Below are positions 9,350 through 16,347 of a DNA stretch of 18,226 nucleotides, in pieces. A model generated the notes under the pieces. That model did not search any database. It had not been told where the DNA came from and saw only the letters and a program-made list of their open reading frames with translations. This DNA is from Candidatus Hodarchaeota archaeon (lineage in GTDB: Archaea > Asgardarchaeota > Heimdallarchaeia > Hodarchaeales > Hodarchaeaceae). Within the stretch, counting starts at the first letter, position 1, and each line of letters opens with the position of its first letter. Location: the NCBI GenBank assembly GCA_030589605.1, contig JAUUVJ010000014.1:1-18226 (forward strand), read 5' to 3'. A program made the position numbers and the translations under genes.

Positions 9350-10078
9350 ATGAATTCAGTATCAAATAAAAAATTTTCCTCTGTTTCCTCACGTACAACT
9401 CCCCAAGAATTTAAACTCAATCAAATTTTCCTAAAAGAGAATATACCTTTTCAATTTCAGAAGATTTTCTCTTTTAGTGATCATTACTATATTGTAGATT
9501 TTTTTATCGATCATTCCATCATCTTGGAGTGTAGTTACACCCAATCATTCTCCCATCACATAGCTCTTCGTCATAAAGCCAAATTGCTTGAGTCTAAGTT
9601 TTCAAACCTAAAGTCAAATTATATGTATCCCATTTGGGTACTATTTGAATCTGAACGACTTATTACAACTAGGTTTATTCAGACATTAAAACGATTTATG
9701 CCTTCTGTTGATCAAATCTTCACATCGATTCTAGAGCTTCGAGAAAAAATACAGGTTGAGCTTGGTATTATTAGAAATTGTGAGCTAAGAATATCCAATC
9801 TACATACTCTAAATCGTGAATATTCATCATTTAACAAACTTAAATCAATTGATTCCAATTTTTTTATTAAAAATCGTGATTTCCCTATGCATGATGTTGT
9901 TAATCAAAATTCTTTTGCTCAAAAAAAAATTATTGGTCAATTTAACTATAACACTTCTCTTTTCCACGATGTAAATGAGGTTAATATTTATTCACAGAGA
10001 TCGAACTTAATATTTCAAAGTCTGAATCATCAAATGGAGATTGATCCTATATTTTTAGATGGAGGGATAAAAAAATGA
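9350..10078 (+). CDS. putative PD-(D/E)XK-like nuclease, first gene of RAMP operon
   Basis: The N-terminal 130 residues look like a Vsr/DUF559-type restriction-fold domain. A T-x-x-E-x-x-L helix starts near residue 17. The strand pair YYIVDFFIDHSIILECS then puts an Asp at D50 and a Glu at E60. The residue where the catalytic Lys normally sits is Ser (ECS), but R74, K76 and K78 in the next helix could replace it, as in some family members. A strand ending in WVLFES near 97-104 completes the fold. Residues about 130-242 are polar, Asn-rich and unassigned. I prefer the ATG at 9350, with GGTGAT before it, over the TTG at 9335. The stop overlaps the next start as ATGA. A Cas4-like role next to a Cas1-like protein is possible but speculative. 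Confidence 0.5.
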   Translation: MNSVSNKKFSSVSSRTTPQEFKLNQIFLKENIPFQFQKIFSFSDHYYIVDFFIDHSIILECSYTQSFSHHIALRHKAKLLESKFSNLKSNYMYPIWVLFESERLITTRFIQTLKRFMPSVDQIFTSILELREKIQVELGIIRNCELRISNLHTLNREYSSFNKLKSIDSNFFIKNRDFPMHDVVNQNSFAQKKIIGQFNYNTSLFHDVNEVNIYSQRSNLIFQSLNHQMEIDPIFLDGGIKK

Positions 10079-10779
10079 CACTACAACATATATATTCGCA
10101 TTACTTTGAATGCTCATTTGTTTTGACAAATTGGGTTTCTGGCACTGATTTAATGAATGAATTCCTTAACACAATCGAATCTCGAGTTTCTTCTCTTAGT
10201 AAAATACACTATTGGAAGAAAACAAATCTAATCATCCCCAAACCAACTTTAAGTTCAGCTGAAATCTTCGTATTTTGGGTACATGAAACAATTATTGATA
10301 AAGTGCTTCAACTTCCAGGTGTACGAGGAGGTTTCAAAGTAAAAAGTGATTATACATCTTTACCTGACAGTTCTGTATATAAAGGGAAAAAACAGTCTCC
10401 ACGACCACGTAGAGTTTTGTTAGACGTAGGAAGCGATACATTAAACGTAATTCAACATCTAAAAAAACTTGGATTAGAAGTAGAGCAATTATGGACTCAT
10501 GTAATGGATCTTCTACATTATGAAATTATTGAGATTTGTACATCTCAATATATTGATATATTAGTAACAACCAATCCACGTTTATTGATGCCTCCTGAGG
10601 AATGGATTGATTACCTTTTACCTCATAGAACGAGAATAATCGTTGTTTCAGAAGAAATTAAGAATACTCCTGTAGAATTCGCAAAGGTTATCTTTAAACA
10701 TGCTCATTCTAAAAGGAAATTCAAGACTCAAAATCATCAGTATTGTTATTTATTGAATTCAAAGCAGGAGGGGATATAA
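10075..10779 (+). CDS. Mut7-C/PIN-like domain protein
   Basis: Residues about 112-200 match the outline of the Mut7-C/DUF5615 branch of PIN-like RNases. There is an RVLLD strand (D117), the helix IQHLKKLGLEVEQLW, a D-x-x-x-x-E helix around 145-150, and the strand ILVTTNPRLL at 162-171. In active members the last motif is usually LLTRD; here the Asp is Asn (N167), so the catalytic set may be incomplete. The N-terminal 110 residues are unassigned and hold a PGVRGGF segment near 81-87. GGAGG at 10061-10065 lies nine bases before the ATG, which overlaps the upstream stop by four bases. Its TAA directly abuts the next ATG at 10780. It may be a nuclease, an inactive RNA-binding relative or a structural subunit of the complex. 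Confidence 0.5.
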   Translation: MTLQHIYSHYFECSFVLTNWVSGTDLMNEFLNTIESRVSSLSKIHYWKKTNLIIPKPTLSSAEIFVFWVHETIIDKVLQLPGVRGGFKVKSDYTSLPDSSVYKGKKQSPRPRRVLLDVGSDTLNVIQHLKKLGLEVEQLWTHVMDLLHYEIIEICTSQYIDILVTTNPRLLMPPEEWIDYLLPHRTRIIVVSEEIKNTPVEFAKVIFKHAHSKRKFKTQNHQYCYLLNSKQEGI

Positions 10780-11619
10780 ATGAAGGTAATTGAGCTCATT
10801 AATCCCTCAAAAATATTGAGAGTTTATTGTTATACACCTATCAGTAAACCACTTAATGGATCAATCCCAAGGAGTAATACATCTCACTTTCTTAGGTTAT
10901 GTCCCGTTGAATATACTTATAAAAACGGTAAAGAAGAAAAAATAGCGAAGACAGAAACTTATCTCATAAAGGGAATTCGGGGAGCGGTTCGTCATCAAGT
11001 GATGAAACTCTGTCATTCTCATGGACTAGAAGTTTGTCATACTAGTGATAAAGAAACAGATAAACATGGGAATCAACTTTTACCTAAGGGATTTCATCTA
11101 ATAGGGTCATGCAAGAATACTGATGAATGTATTATACATCAGGTTTTTGGCTCAAAAAGATCCACTAGCTTAATTTCTGTTTATGCTGATCCAATTACCT
11201 CAATTAATCATGCTACAGCAAGAATTTCGCAAAATTTGCAAAATGTACAAATTGCTACAGAACATCGAATGGTTCAATCGTATGATGGTAATTCCATTCA
11301 GGATTTCGGAGAGCGTTATTTTTCTGGAGAATTTTATTTTGAAATAGATGTAACTCAATGTGAAAAATCACAACTTGGAATGCTTATCGAAGCGATCATG
11401 AATTTACATAAATTGGGAGGAGGATTCAATAGTGGGTATGGTCATATCAGAATTCAGAAATTCCAACTCCTCTACCGTTCGATTGCTAGAAATCCCGAGT
11501 GGGATGGTGATGGATTTATCGTTAAGGAGACAGTCAAAGAGAAAGTTAGAAAAAAAGAAGTATTGACGTCTTTAAAATCATGGAAAGAATATCTGAAGGA
11601 GTCATCTAAGTGCAATTAA
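10780..11619 (+). CDS. Cas7-family RAMP protein (Csc2/Csf2/Csm3-like)
   Basis: This 279-residue protein has the Cas7 backbone layout: an IKGIRGAVRHQ segment at 63-73 matching the KGxxR helix, HQVFGS at 120-125 followed by a SVYADP strand at 133-138, a DFGERYFSGEFYFEI strand entry at 175-189, and a glycine-rich KLGGGFNSGYGHIRI loop at 211-225. Cas7 proteins form the crRNA-binding filament of type I, III and IV effectors. C77, C86, C111 and C117 could bind zinc, as in the Cys-bearing insertion of type I-D Csc2. The N-terminal region lacks the Asp that Csm3 uses to cut RNA, so target RNA cleavage is unlikely. AGGAGGGG at 10766-10773 is a strong ribosome binding site. It overlaps the next gene by ten bases. 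Confidence 0.72.
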   Translation: MKVIELINPSKILRVYCYTPISKPLNGSIPRSNTSHFLRLCPVEYTYKNGKEEKIAKTETYLIKGIRGAVRHQVMKLCHSHGLEVCHTSDKETDKHGNQLLPKGFHLIGSCKNTDECIIHQVFGSKRSTSLISVYADPITSINHATARISQNLQNVQIATEHRMVQSYDGNSIQDFGERYFSGEFYFEIDVTQCEKSQLGMLIEAIMNLHKLGGGFNSGYGHIRIQKFQLLYRSIARNPEWDGDGFIVKETVKEKVRKKEVLTSLKSWKEYLKESSKCN

Positions 11620-12467
11620 TACTTCATGGAAAATTTATAACTCCTTTGATTACTAAACGTACTACATTCAAGATTAAAGGATGTAATACAAAATTCTCCC
11701 AACCACGGAGACGAATTTATAGTAAAATTCATTCAACCAAACCGATGTTCCCGTATGCTTTGATTTGTTATTTAGGTGAATTCGAACTCAGCTATTCATA
11801 TTCATCTAAAAACCGAGCTAATAAGAAAATACACGAATTGTTGAGAATAAAATCTATTGGGAGATATTCCTCTGAAGGGCTAGGAAAAATTCAATGGATA
11901 AAAGGGGAACTTCATCCTTCATCTACAAGGTCTGAAAATAAAAAACAAAGAAATTCACGAAGAGTACGAATACGTAAAGGATTACCGCATAATCTCCCTA
12001 CTAAAATACAACAGTTGATCCGTTATGCGTTGTTGCATGACTTTGTTCACACACCTAGACATAAATCTAAGATATACATTGAACCATTATTCGATGATGG
12101 AGAATTTATTACCCTGTTACGACAACATCACGATAACTCAAATAATGTGTTAATTCAAACGTTTCAGAAATATGATAGAATAGCTGCAAGCATTACACGA
12201 AAGATCCGATCACCAAGAACAACTCGGTATAATTGGTATTCAACTCAGAATATTGATTTTATTGAATTATGTCGGAATATAAAGGAGGTGGTTCCAAATA
12301 TCTGGAAACTATACAAATATATATATGAGAGTAAAGCATTAACATGCATAAGTGAAGCACTAGAATATGGACATACTTCCCTGCGAAATCATCTACTGAT
12401 AATCGCAAATTTAATAGTGCAGGACTTCCAACAAAATCGAATAGAAGTAAACCTGTGCTCTGAATGA
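11610..12467 (+). CDS. Cas5/Cas6-like RAMP protein with extra helical C-terminal domain
   Basis: The first 100 residues resemble a RAMP ferredoxin-like domain: an opening LHGKFITPL strand, a central LICYLGEFELSY strand near 51-62, and a glycine-rich loop SIGRYSSEGLGKIQW at 82-96. Cas5 caps the 5' handle of crRNA; Cas6 processes the precursor. The sequence alone does not decide which this is. A basic linker (about 105-125) leads to about 160 mostly helical residues with a KYDRIAASITRKIRSP segment near 189-204, which I do not recognise. The GTG start at 11610 has GAAGGAG eight bases upstream and overlaps the end of the Cas7-like gene, so the pair is coupled. An HD-like dipeptide in LLHDFVHT is too little to call an HD nuclease. 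Confidence 0.55.
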   Translation: MQLILHGKFITPLITKRTTFKIKGCNTKFSQPRRRIYSKIHSTKPMFPYALICYLGEFELSYSYSSKNRANKKIHELLRIKSIGRYSSEGLGKIQWIKGELHPSSTRSENKKQRNSRRVRIRKGLPHNLPTKIQQLIRYALLHDFVHTPRHKSKIYIEPLFDDGEFITLLRQHHDNSNNVLIQTFQKYDRIAASITRKIRSPRTTRYNWYSTQNIDFIELCRNIKEVVPNIWKLYKYIYESKALTCISEALEYGHTSLRNHLLIIANLIVQDFQQNRIEVNLCSE

Positions 12468-12481
12468 GTTAGAATGCCGTT

Positions 12482-12520
12482 GATTGGTTAAATGAAAATA
12501 GAAGGGTTGGATAACCAATC
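12482..12520 (+). promoter_or_regulatory. 9-bp hairpin after the RAMP operon
   Basis: GATTGGTTA (12482-12490) pairs perfectly with TAACCAATC (12512-12520) around a 21-base loop, starting 15 bases after the stop of the Cas5/6-like gene. It is followed by GAAAAAGG, not a T-run, so a classical intrinsic terminator is unlikely. It may be a processing site or a structured leader of the next gene. Confidence 0.4.
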
Positions 12521-12526
12521 GAAAAA

Positions 12527-12542
12527 GGTTTCTGCTTAAACC
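12527..12542 (+). promoter_or_regulatory. second small hairpin upstream of the 302-residue gene
   Basis: GGTTT (12527-12531) and AAACC (12538-12542) enclose the six-base loop CTGCTT, followed by a run of C. It lies seven bases after the larger hairpin and 36 bases before the ATG at 12579. Confidence 0.3.
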
Positions 12543-12578
12543 CCCCGAATGATCTAAAACGGAGGAATCCTTAATAAG

Positions 12579-13487
12579 ATGAAATGGACAGACAAAGAAG
12601 CTCCGAAATCAGCAATGGCGACTTTGAATCTGGTATCAGGTATTACTCTTTGGGAGGAGATGGTTCGAGATCGTAGGGAATTCTGTCTTAATAAATGTCA
12701 AAATAATAAAGTTGTTAATATGCTTCGTCCTAAATGCACAGATCGACGTTATCTAGATGTATTATTACTAAAGAAGGAAACTAAAAAGAATATGCCCATG
12801 TTTTGTTATTCTCAGAGGGTAAAAGGATTAATTCGATCTTTTCAAGAAGGTGAAATGCTTCTTCCTGATGTTTATGTCTACATTGATGATTATTGGAAAA
12901 TTGTTCACGAGAAACAAACGAAACCTCTACGCTCTGCTTCTGATTTTTTAAAAAGAACGTTGATCAAAGGAAAAGAAGTGTTACCCATGGGTAGTCAAGA
13001 TCAACTTAGTGAAACACATTTCCTGAGAGATCAACTATTCCTTCTTTGGCCTAAACTAGATTTATGTCTTGTTAACGCTCAAGAAACTAGCATTCATAGT
13101 TTAAAAATGTTTAGTTCGATTACTGAAGCATTAACAGAATCTTATGGTTTAGAACTAAGTATGGATATTGAAGGTAGCTTCATTGAACTAATATTTCAAA
13201 ATTTATCATTGAAAGATACTGTAGTAGTTGAGCAAGAGCTTCAGCGTAGTCCTGCTTTTACTGGATTTTCTGGAACAGAAATTTGGGCTGAAATTCAATT
13301 ACCAACAGGTCTTGAAGGGGATGAAGAGGTTGATTTTAAGGTGAAGGATCTCCATTTCATTTTCAAAACAGTAGCTAAAATTATGGAAATTTCAGACGCT
13401 GAAGAAGAAGATGTAAAACTAGAATCGCCTATAACTGAAATCACTGAAGTGATTACTGAAAAGAGTCGAGAATCAAAGCAAAAATAA
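12579..13487 (+). CDS. uncharacterised protein downstream of the RAMP operon
   Basis: I do not recognise this 302-residue protein. It has no signal peptide or membrane segment. It begins with a short cysteine-bearing stretch (EFCLNKCQNNK near 34-44), then an alpha/beta region with PDVYVYIDDYWKI near 100-112. The end, from about residue 270, is highly acidic and Ser/Thr-rich and probably disordered (ITEITEVITEK repeat-like). GGAGG at 12561-12565 lies 13 bases before the ATG, longer than usual. The 111-base gap with two hairpins separates it from the Cas5/6-like gene, but strand and proximity suggest it may belong to the same system, perhaps as a further subunit. The Swi5-like gene converges on its 3' end with 21 bases between. 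Confidence 0.6.
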   Translation: MKWTDKEAPKSAMATLNLVSGITLWEEMVRDRREFCLNKCQNNKVVNMLRPKCTDRRYLDVLLLKKETKKNMPMFCYSQRVKGLIRSFQEGEMLLPDVYVYIDDYWKIVHEKQTKPLRSASDFLKRTLIKGKEVLPMGSQDQLSETHFLRDQLFLLWPKLDLCLVNAQETSIHSLKMFSSITEALTESYGLELSMDIEGSFIELIFQNLSLKDTVVVEQELQRSPAFTGFSGTEIWAEIQLPTGLEGDEEVDFKVKDLHFIFKTVAKIMEISDAEEEDVKLESPITEITEVITEKSRESKQK

Positions 13488-13500
13488 TCAAATATTTGAT
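13487..13500. repeat. 14-base perfect palindrome in a convergent gap
   Basis: ATCAAATATTTGAT is a perfect palindrome beginning on the last base of the 302-residue gene's stop codon and sitting in the gap before the convergent Swi5-like gene. With no loop it is a poor terminator hairpin. It could be a protein-binding site or chance in AT-rich DNA. Confidence 0.3.
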
Positions 13501-13508
13501 CTTAACCA

Positions 13509-13931
13509 TTAATCCTCATTTGGAGCATTGAAATATTCTAAGACTTCCTGCATGGAAACTTGTTTTTGTTCACTTAGAATGCGTGCCATTGCCATTGCTG
13601 CTTCCTTCCATGGTTCATCTATACCGTCCTGAAACTGTAGTTTTTTTATTTTCTTTCGTCCAGCCATTAATTCCTGTTTAAGTTCCTTTACTTCCAATTC
13701 GAGCTGGTTAGTATATGTTTTCATGCCTTTTTGACTAGATGCTTTTTTCTCTGCAATAAAAGATTTCCAATATACATTCATCCTTCCCATTTTTTTTTGT
13801 TGTAACTCTCCTGCTTGTACTAATTGATCTAGTTCATTTTTTTTGACAGAAAAACCTTTCTTTGCTAATTCTGAAAAAATAAAGGGTTCATTAAAGGATA
13901 AAATTTCTTCTTTTGTCATGAGTTTTCCCAT
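13509..13931 (-). CDS. winged-helix/coiled-coil protein with Swi5-like C-terminus
   Basis: This protein of 140 residues (136 from the second ATG at 13919) has three parts. About 5-55 look like a winged helix, with FSELAKKGFSVKKNELDQLV and the wing QQKKMGRMNVYWKSF, reminiscent of the KIGxxNYYW wing of Mnd1. About 70-98 form a basic/acidic coiled coil. The last 32 residues, from KEAAMAMARIL to NAPNED, align without gaps with the end of Swi5 recombination mediators (K-D-x-G-Q-x-L-x-x-x-A ... T-x-x-E-L-Y-x-x-F ... D). Swi5 and Mnd1 both help RecA/Rad51-family recombinases in eukaryotes. The assignment is by memory of patterns and is tentative. The TATA box position favours a leaderless start at 13919. 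Confidence 0.45.
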   Translation of the reverse strand: MGKLMTKEEILSFNEPFIFSELAKKGFSVKKNELDQLVQAGELQQKKMGRMNVYWKSFIAEKKASSQKGMKTYTNQLELEVKELKQELMAGRKKIKKLQFQDGIDEPWKEAAMAMARILSEQKQVSMQEVLEYFNAPNED

Positions 13932-13937
13932 TTATCG

Positions 13938-13948
13938 TTTTTTATATG
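13938..13948 (-). promoter_or_regulatory. TATA box of the Swi5-like gene
   Basis: On the minus strand this reads CATATAAAAAA, centred about 25 bases upstream of the ATG at 13919. That spacing is typical of archaeal leaderless transcripts and argues for the second methionine as the start. Confidence 0.45.
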
Positions 13949-14117
13949 ATACGATTGAGAATAGAAATTAAGAGTTGTTGGAATGGTTATTTTTTTTCTT
14001 TTCTTTATTTTTTGTAGGAAGAATCAATTATTTGAGTTAACACTATAGCTAGGTAAAATCGCTATACTTTCATTATAGAGTTTTCAATGGAAATATCCTA
14101 GGAGTTATTTGTATTAA

Positions 14118-16043
14118 ATGTTTTCGATCCGCAAAAAAGATGGATTAGCAAGAATAGGGGAGATAATCACTAATAATGGTAAGATTTCAACACCTATTTT
14201 ATTACCAGTAATCAATCCAAATAAACAAATGATTCATCCAAATGAAATGGTAAAATATGGAGCAGAAGCTTTCATAACAAATGCATATCTTTTATTTAAA
14301 AACTCTATCAATAAAGAAAAAGCATTTAAAGAAGGATTACATAAATTTATAGATTTTTCTGGCCCTCTTATGACTGATTCAGGAGCATTCCAATTAATGG
14401 AATACGGAGAAGTCTCGGTTACTAATCAACAAATCACTCAATTTCAGGAAAAGATTGGAAGTGATATTGGTGTTTTTCTTGACTGTCCCACTAAAGAGGG
14501 ATCCTATGATGACTTTAATTTAGCTTTAGATGAGACTATTCGAAGAGCGGATGAGCATATAGAAATACGGGATCCAAAAAATCCAATTTTATGGGCAGGA
14601 CCAATTCAGGGAGGTAAGTATCTAGACCTTATCAAGAAATCTTGTGTTGAAATGGAGAAAAAGGAATTCAATGTTCATCCGATAGGTTCAGTAGTACCCC
14701 TAATGGAAAATTATGACTATCAAAATGTAGTAAAAATAATAATTACTGCTAAACATTATCTACCCTTAAATCGTCCAGTTCACCTATTTGGAGCTGGACA
14801 TCCAATGTTTTTTGCTATTGCGTCATATTTTGGCGTAGACATGTTTGATTCTGCTGCTTACATTTTATATGCTAAAAAAGATAGGTACATCACAGTTTTT
14901 GGAACTGATTATTTAGAAAATCTACAGTTTTTTCCTTGTACATGTGAAATTTGTAATTCTCATTCTGTTCAAGAAATAAAGAGATTAGATAAAGAAACCC
15001 GTACGGAACTCATTGCAAAACATAATCTTATTGTAAGTTTAGGTGAAATAAGAAGAATTAAACAAGCAATTATTGAAGGAAGACTTGGAGAATTAGTTCT
15101 ATCAAGAATTATGAATCATCCTTCATTGGGTAAACTAAAAAATATTATATTCAACCCTTCTAATTCTGATTTCATTGAACCATTTGAACTTAAATCAAAG
15201 CTAAGATCAATATTAATAACTGATCCTATTTTGGCTGAACAACCACTGATTCTGAGGTACAAACAGAGAATTATGGATAGATTTTATTCATGGAATTCTA
15301 AACTGGTGCTCGGTCATGAATTTCAAAAATTACCATCTACTCAATCATATCAAGTCGTAAAAGTTTCTCCTCTCTTTGGTGTAATACCTGATGAATTAAT
15401 TGGAGTTTTTCCCTTGGTTCAGCACGAAAGGATTCCAATGTTATTCTCTAGTGAAATGAAAGACTATATCAATAAATTTATAGAAACATATAAACCAAAA
15501 TTCAAACAGATCGTGGTACATCCTTCTCTTGATCTTGATCTAAAAATTTTAGAAGAATTTGAAATATTTAAAGGCTTTAGAGATACTGAAAGAGCGGAAA
15601 GGCGGCACAACCTCTATGCTATGATTGATTATCAGTTTGGAAAAGGAGTTCACAAAATTCTCAATCGTAAGGATATTACTGTAGATCGTTCGAGAAGAAC
15701 CGGGATTTTTCGTAGGTTTTCTGACGATATTGGGTTACTAGGTACCTTTCGCGCTTCTGATTTCACAATTGTTCCAACTTCAAGATTTGCTAATCTTCTT
15801 TATGAGAATTTTTCACCCCCCAAATTTAGAGTAATTGCAGATAATGAAAGTATACCATATGTCATTAAAAATAAGGATCTATTAGCCAAGTTTGTTAAAA
15901 ATGTAGATTTTGAAATCCGTTGTGGTGATGAAGTTTTGATTACAGATGAAGATGATAAATTCATTAATTTTGGAAAAGCAGTACTTTCAGCTCCAGAAAT
16001 GATGGCATTTGATCGTGGAGTGGCAGTACGAGTAAGACATTAG
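14118..16043 (+). CDS. tgtA: archaeal tRNA-guanine(15) transglycosylase
   Basis: The enzyme exchanges guanine-15 in the tRNA D-loop for preQ0, the first tRNA-bound step of archaeosine synthesis. All key motifs are present: TDSGAFQ at 86-92, LDCPT at 121-125, GPIQGG at 161-166 in the base-binding region, FDSAAY at 243-248 with the expected nucleophile D244, and the zinc site C274, C276, C279 and H302. The C-terminal extensions of the archaeal type follow, ending in a PUA domain from about 565 with the usual GDEVLI and GKAVLSAPEM segments. At 641 residues it is full length, not one of the split archaeal forms. GGAG at 14101-14104 lies somewhat far (13 bases) from the ATG. It is transcribed away from the Swi5-like gene across a 186-base gap. 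Confidence 0.96.
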   Translation: MFSIRKKDGLARIGEIITNNGKISTPILLPVINPNKQMIHPNEMVKYGAEAFITNAYLLFKNSINKEKAFKEGLHKFIDFSGPLMTDSGAFQLMEYGEVSVTNQQITQFQEKIGSDIGVFLDCPTKEGSYDDFNLALDETIRRADEHIEIRDPKNPILWAGPIQGGKYLDLIKKSCVEMEKKEFNVHPIGSVVPLMENYDYQNVVKIIITAKHYLPLNRPVHLFGAGHPMFFAIASYFGVDMFDSAAYILYAKKDRYITVFGTDYLENLQFFPCTCEICNSHSVQEIKRLDKETRTELIAKHNLIVSLGEIRRIKQAIIEGRLGELVLSRIMNHPSLGKLKNIIFNPSNSDFIEPFELKSKLRSILITDPILAEQPLILRYKQRIMDRFYSWNSKLVLGHEFQKLPSTQSYQVVKVSPLFGVIPDELIGVFPLVQHERIPMLFSSEMKDYINKFIETYKPKFKQIVVHPSLDLDLKILEEFEIFKGFRDTERAERRHNLYAMIDYQFGKGVHKILNRKDITVDRSRRTGIFRRFSDDIGLLGTFRASDFTIVPTSRFANLLYENFSPPKFRVIADNESIPYVIKNKDLLAKFVKNVDFEIRCGDEVLITDEDDKFINFGKAVLSAPEMMAFDRGVAVRVRH

Positions 16044-16140
16044 AATTTATTGATTTTAGTCCTCATTTTCAACCAGTACTGAAAATTTATAAACATACTA
16101 TGTGAATTTCTAACAGAAAGAAAAGGGAATTACACTTATT

Positions 16141-16347
16141 TTGCCTAGAAAAAGATTACGTAAGACATTGCTAGAAATTTCTAATCAGCCAGAGCTCTGG
16201 ATATTTAGCAATCTACTTATGGAGGAATGGGTGACAAATGACGTTTTAAATAAACCTTATTTTGAAAAAAAGTCACTATTCCAATTTCCTTACCGCAAGG
16301 GACTACTATTTTTAAATTTGAAACGGAAGGTACTCAGGGACAGGTGA
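16141..16347 (+). CDS. N-terminal part of a two-frame hypothetical protein
   Basis: This frame starts with TTG after a TAGAAAGAAAAGGGAA purine-rich stretch and runs 68 codons. The first 44 or so residues (basic start, LWIFSNLLMEEW, ending in PYFEKK) read as real protein. After the A-run at 16265-16271 the -1 frame takes over as plausible coding sequence, so the last 24 or so residues here are probably shadow. The complete product, if joined, would be about 308 residues. Family unknown. Confidence 0.4.
   Translation: MPRKRLRKTLLEISNQPELWIFSNLLMEEWVTNDVLNKPYFEKKSLFQFPYRKGLLFLNLKRKVLRDR
16266..16272 (+). other. A-AAA-AAG slippery heptamer at a frame junction
   Basis: In the upstream frame the codons read GAA AAA AAG, so the heptamer A AAA AAG is in phase for -1 slippage, the same heptamer used by bacterial dnaX. 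Slipping leads to VTIPISLPQGTTIFKFETEG and on into the downstream 240-residue frame. A 6-bp hairpin (16286-16291 with 16297-16302, one G-T pair, loop ACCGC) lies 13 bases downstream. A lost base in the A-run, real or from sequencing, explains the same picture. Confidence 0.5.

Noticed and set aside
11990..12060. HD nuclease motif in the Cas5/6-like protein (LLHDFVHT)
   Set aside because: Only the HD dipeptide is visible; the preceding His and the distal Asp of HD domains are not in place.
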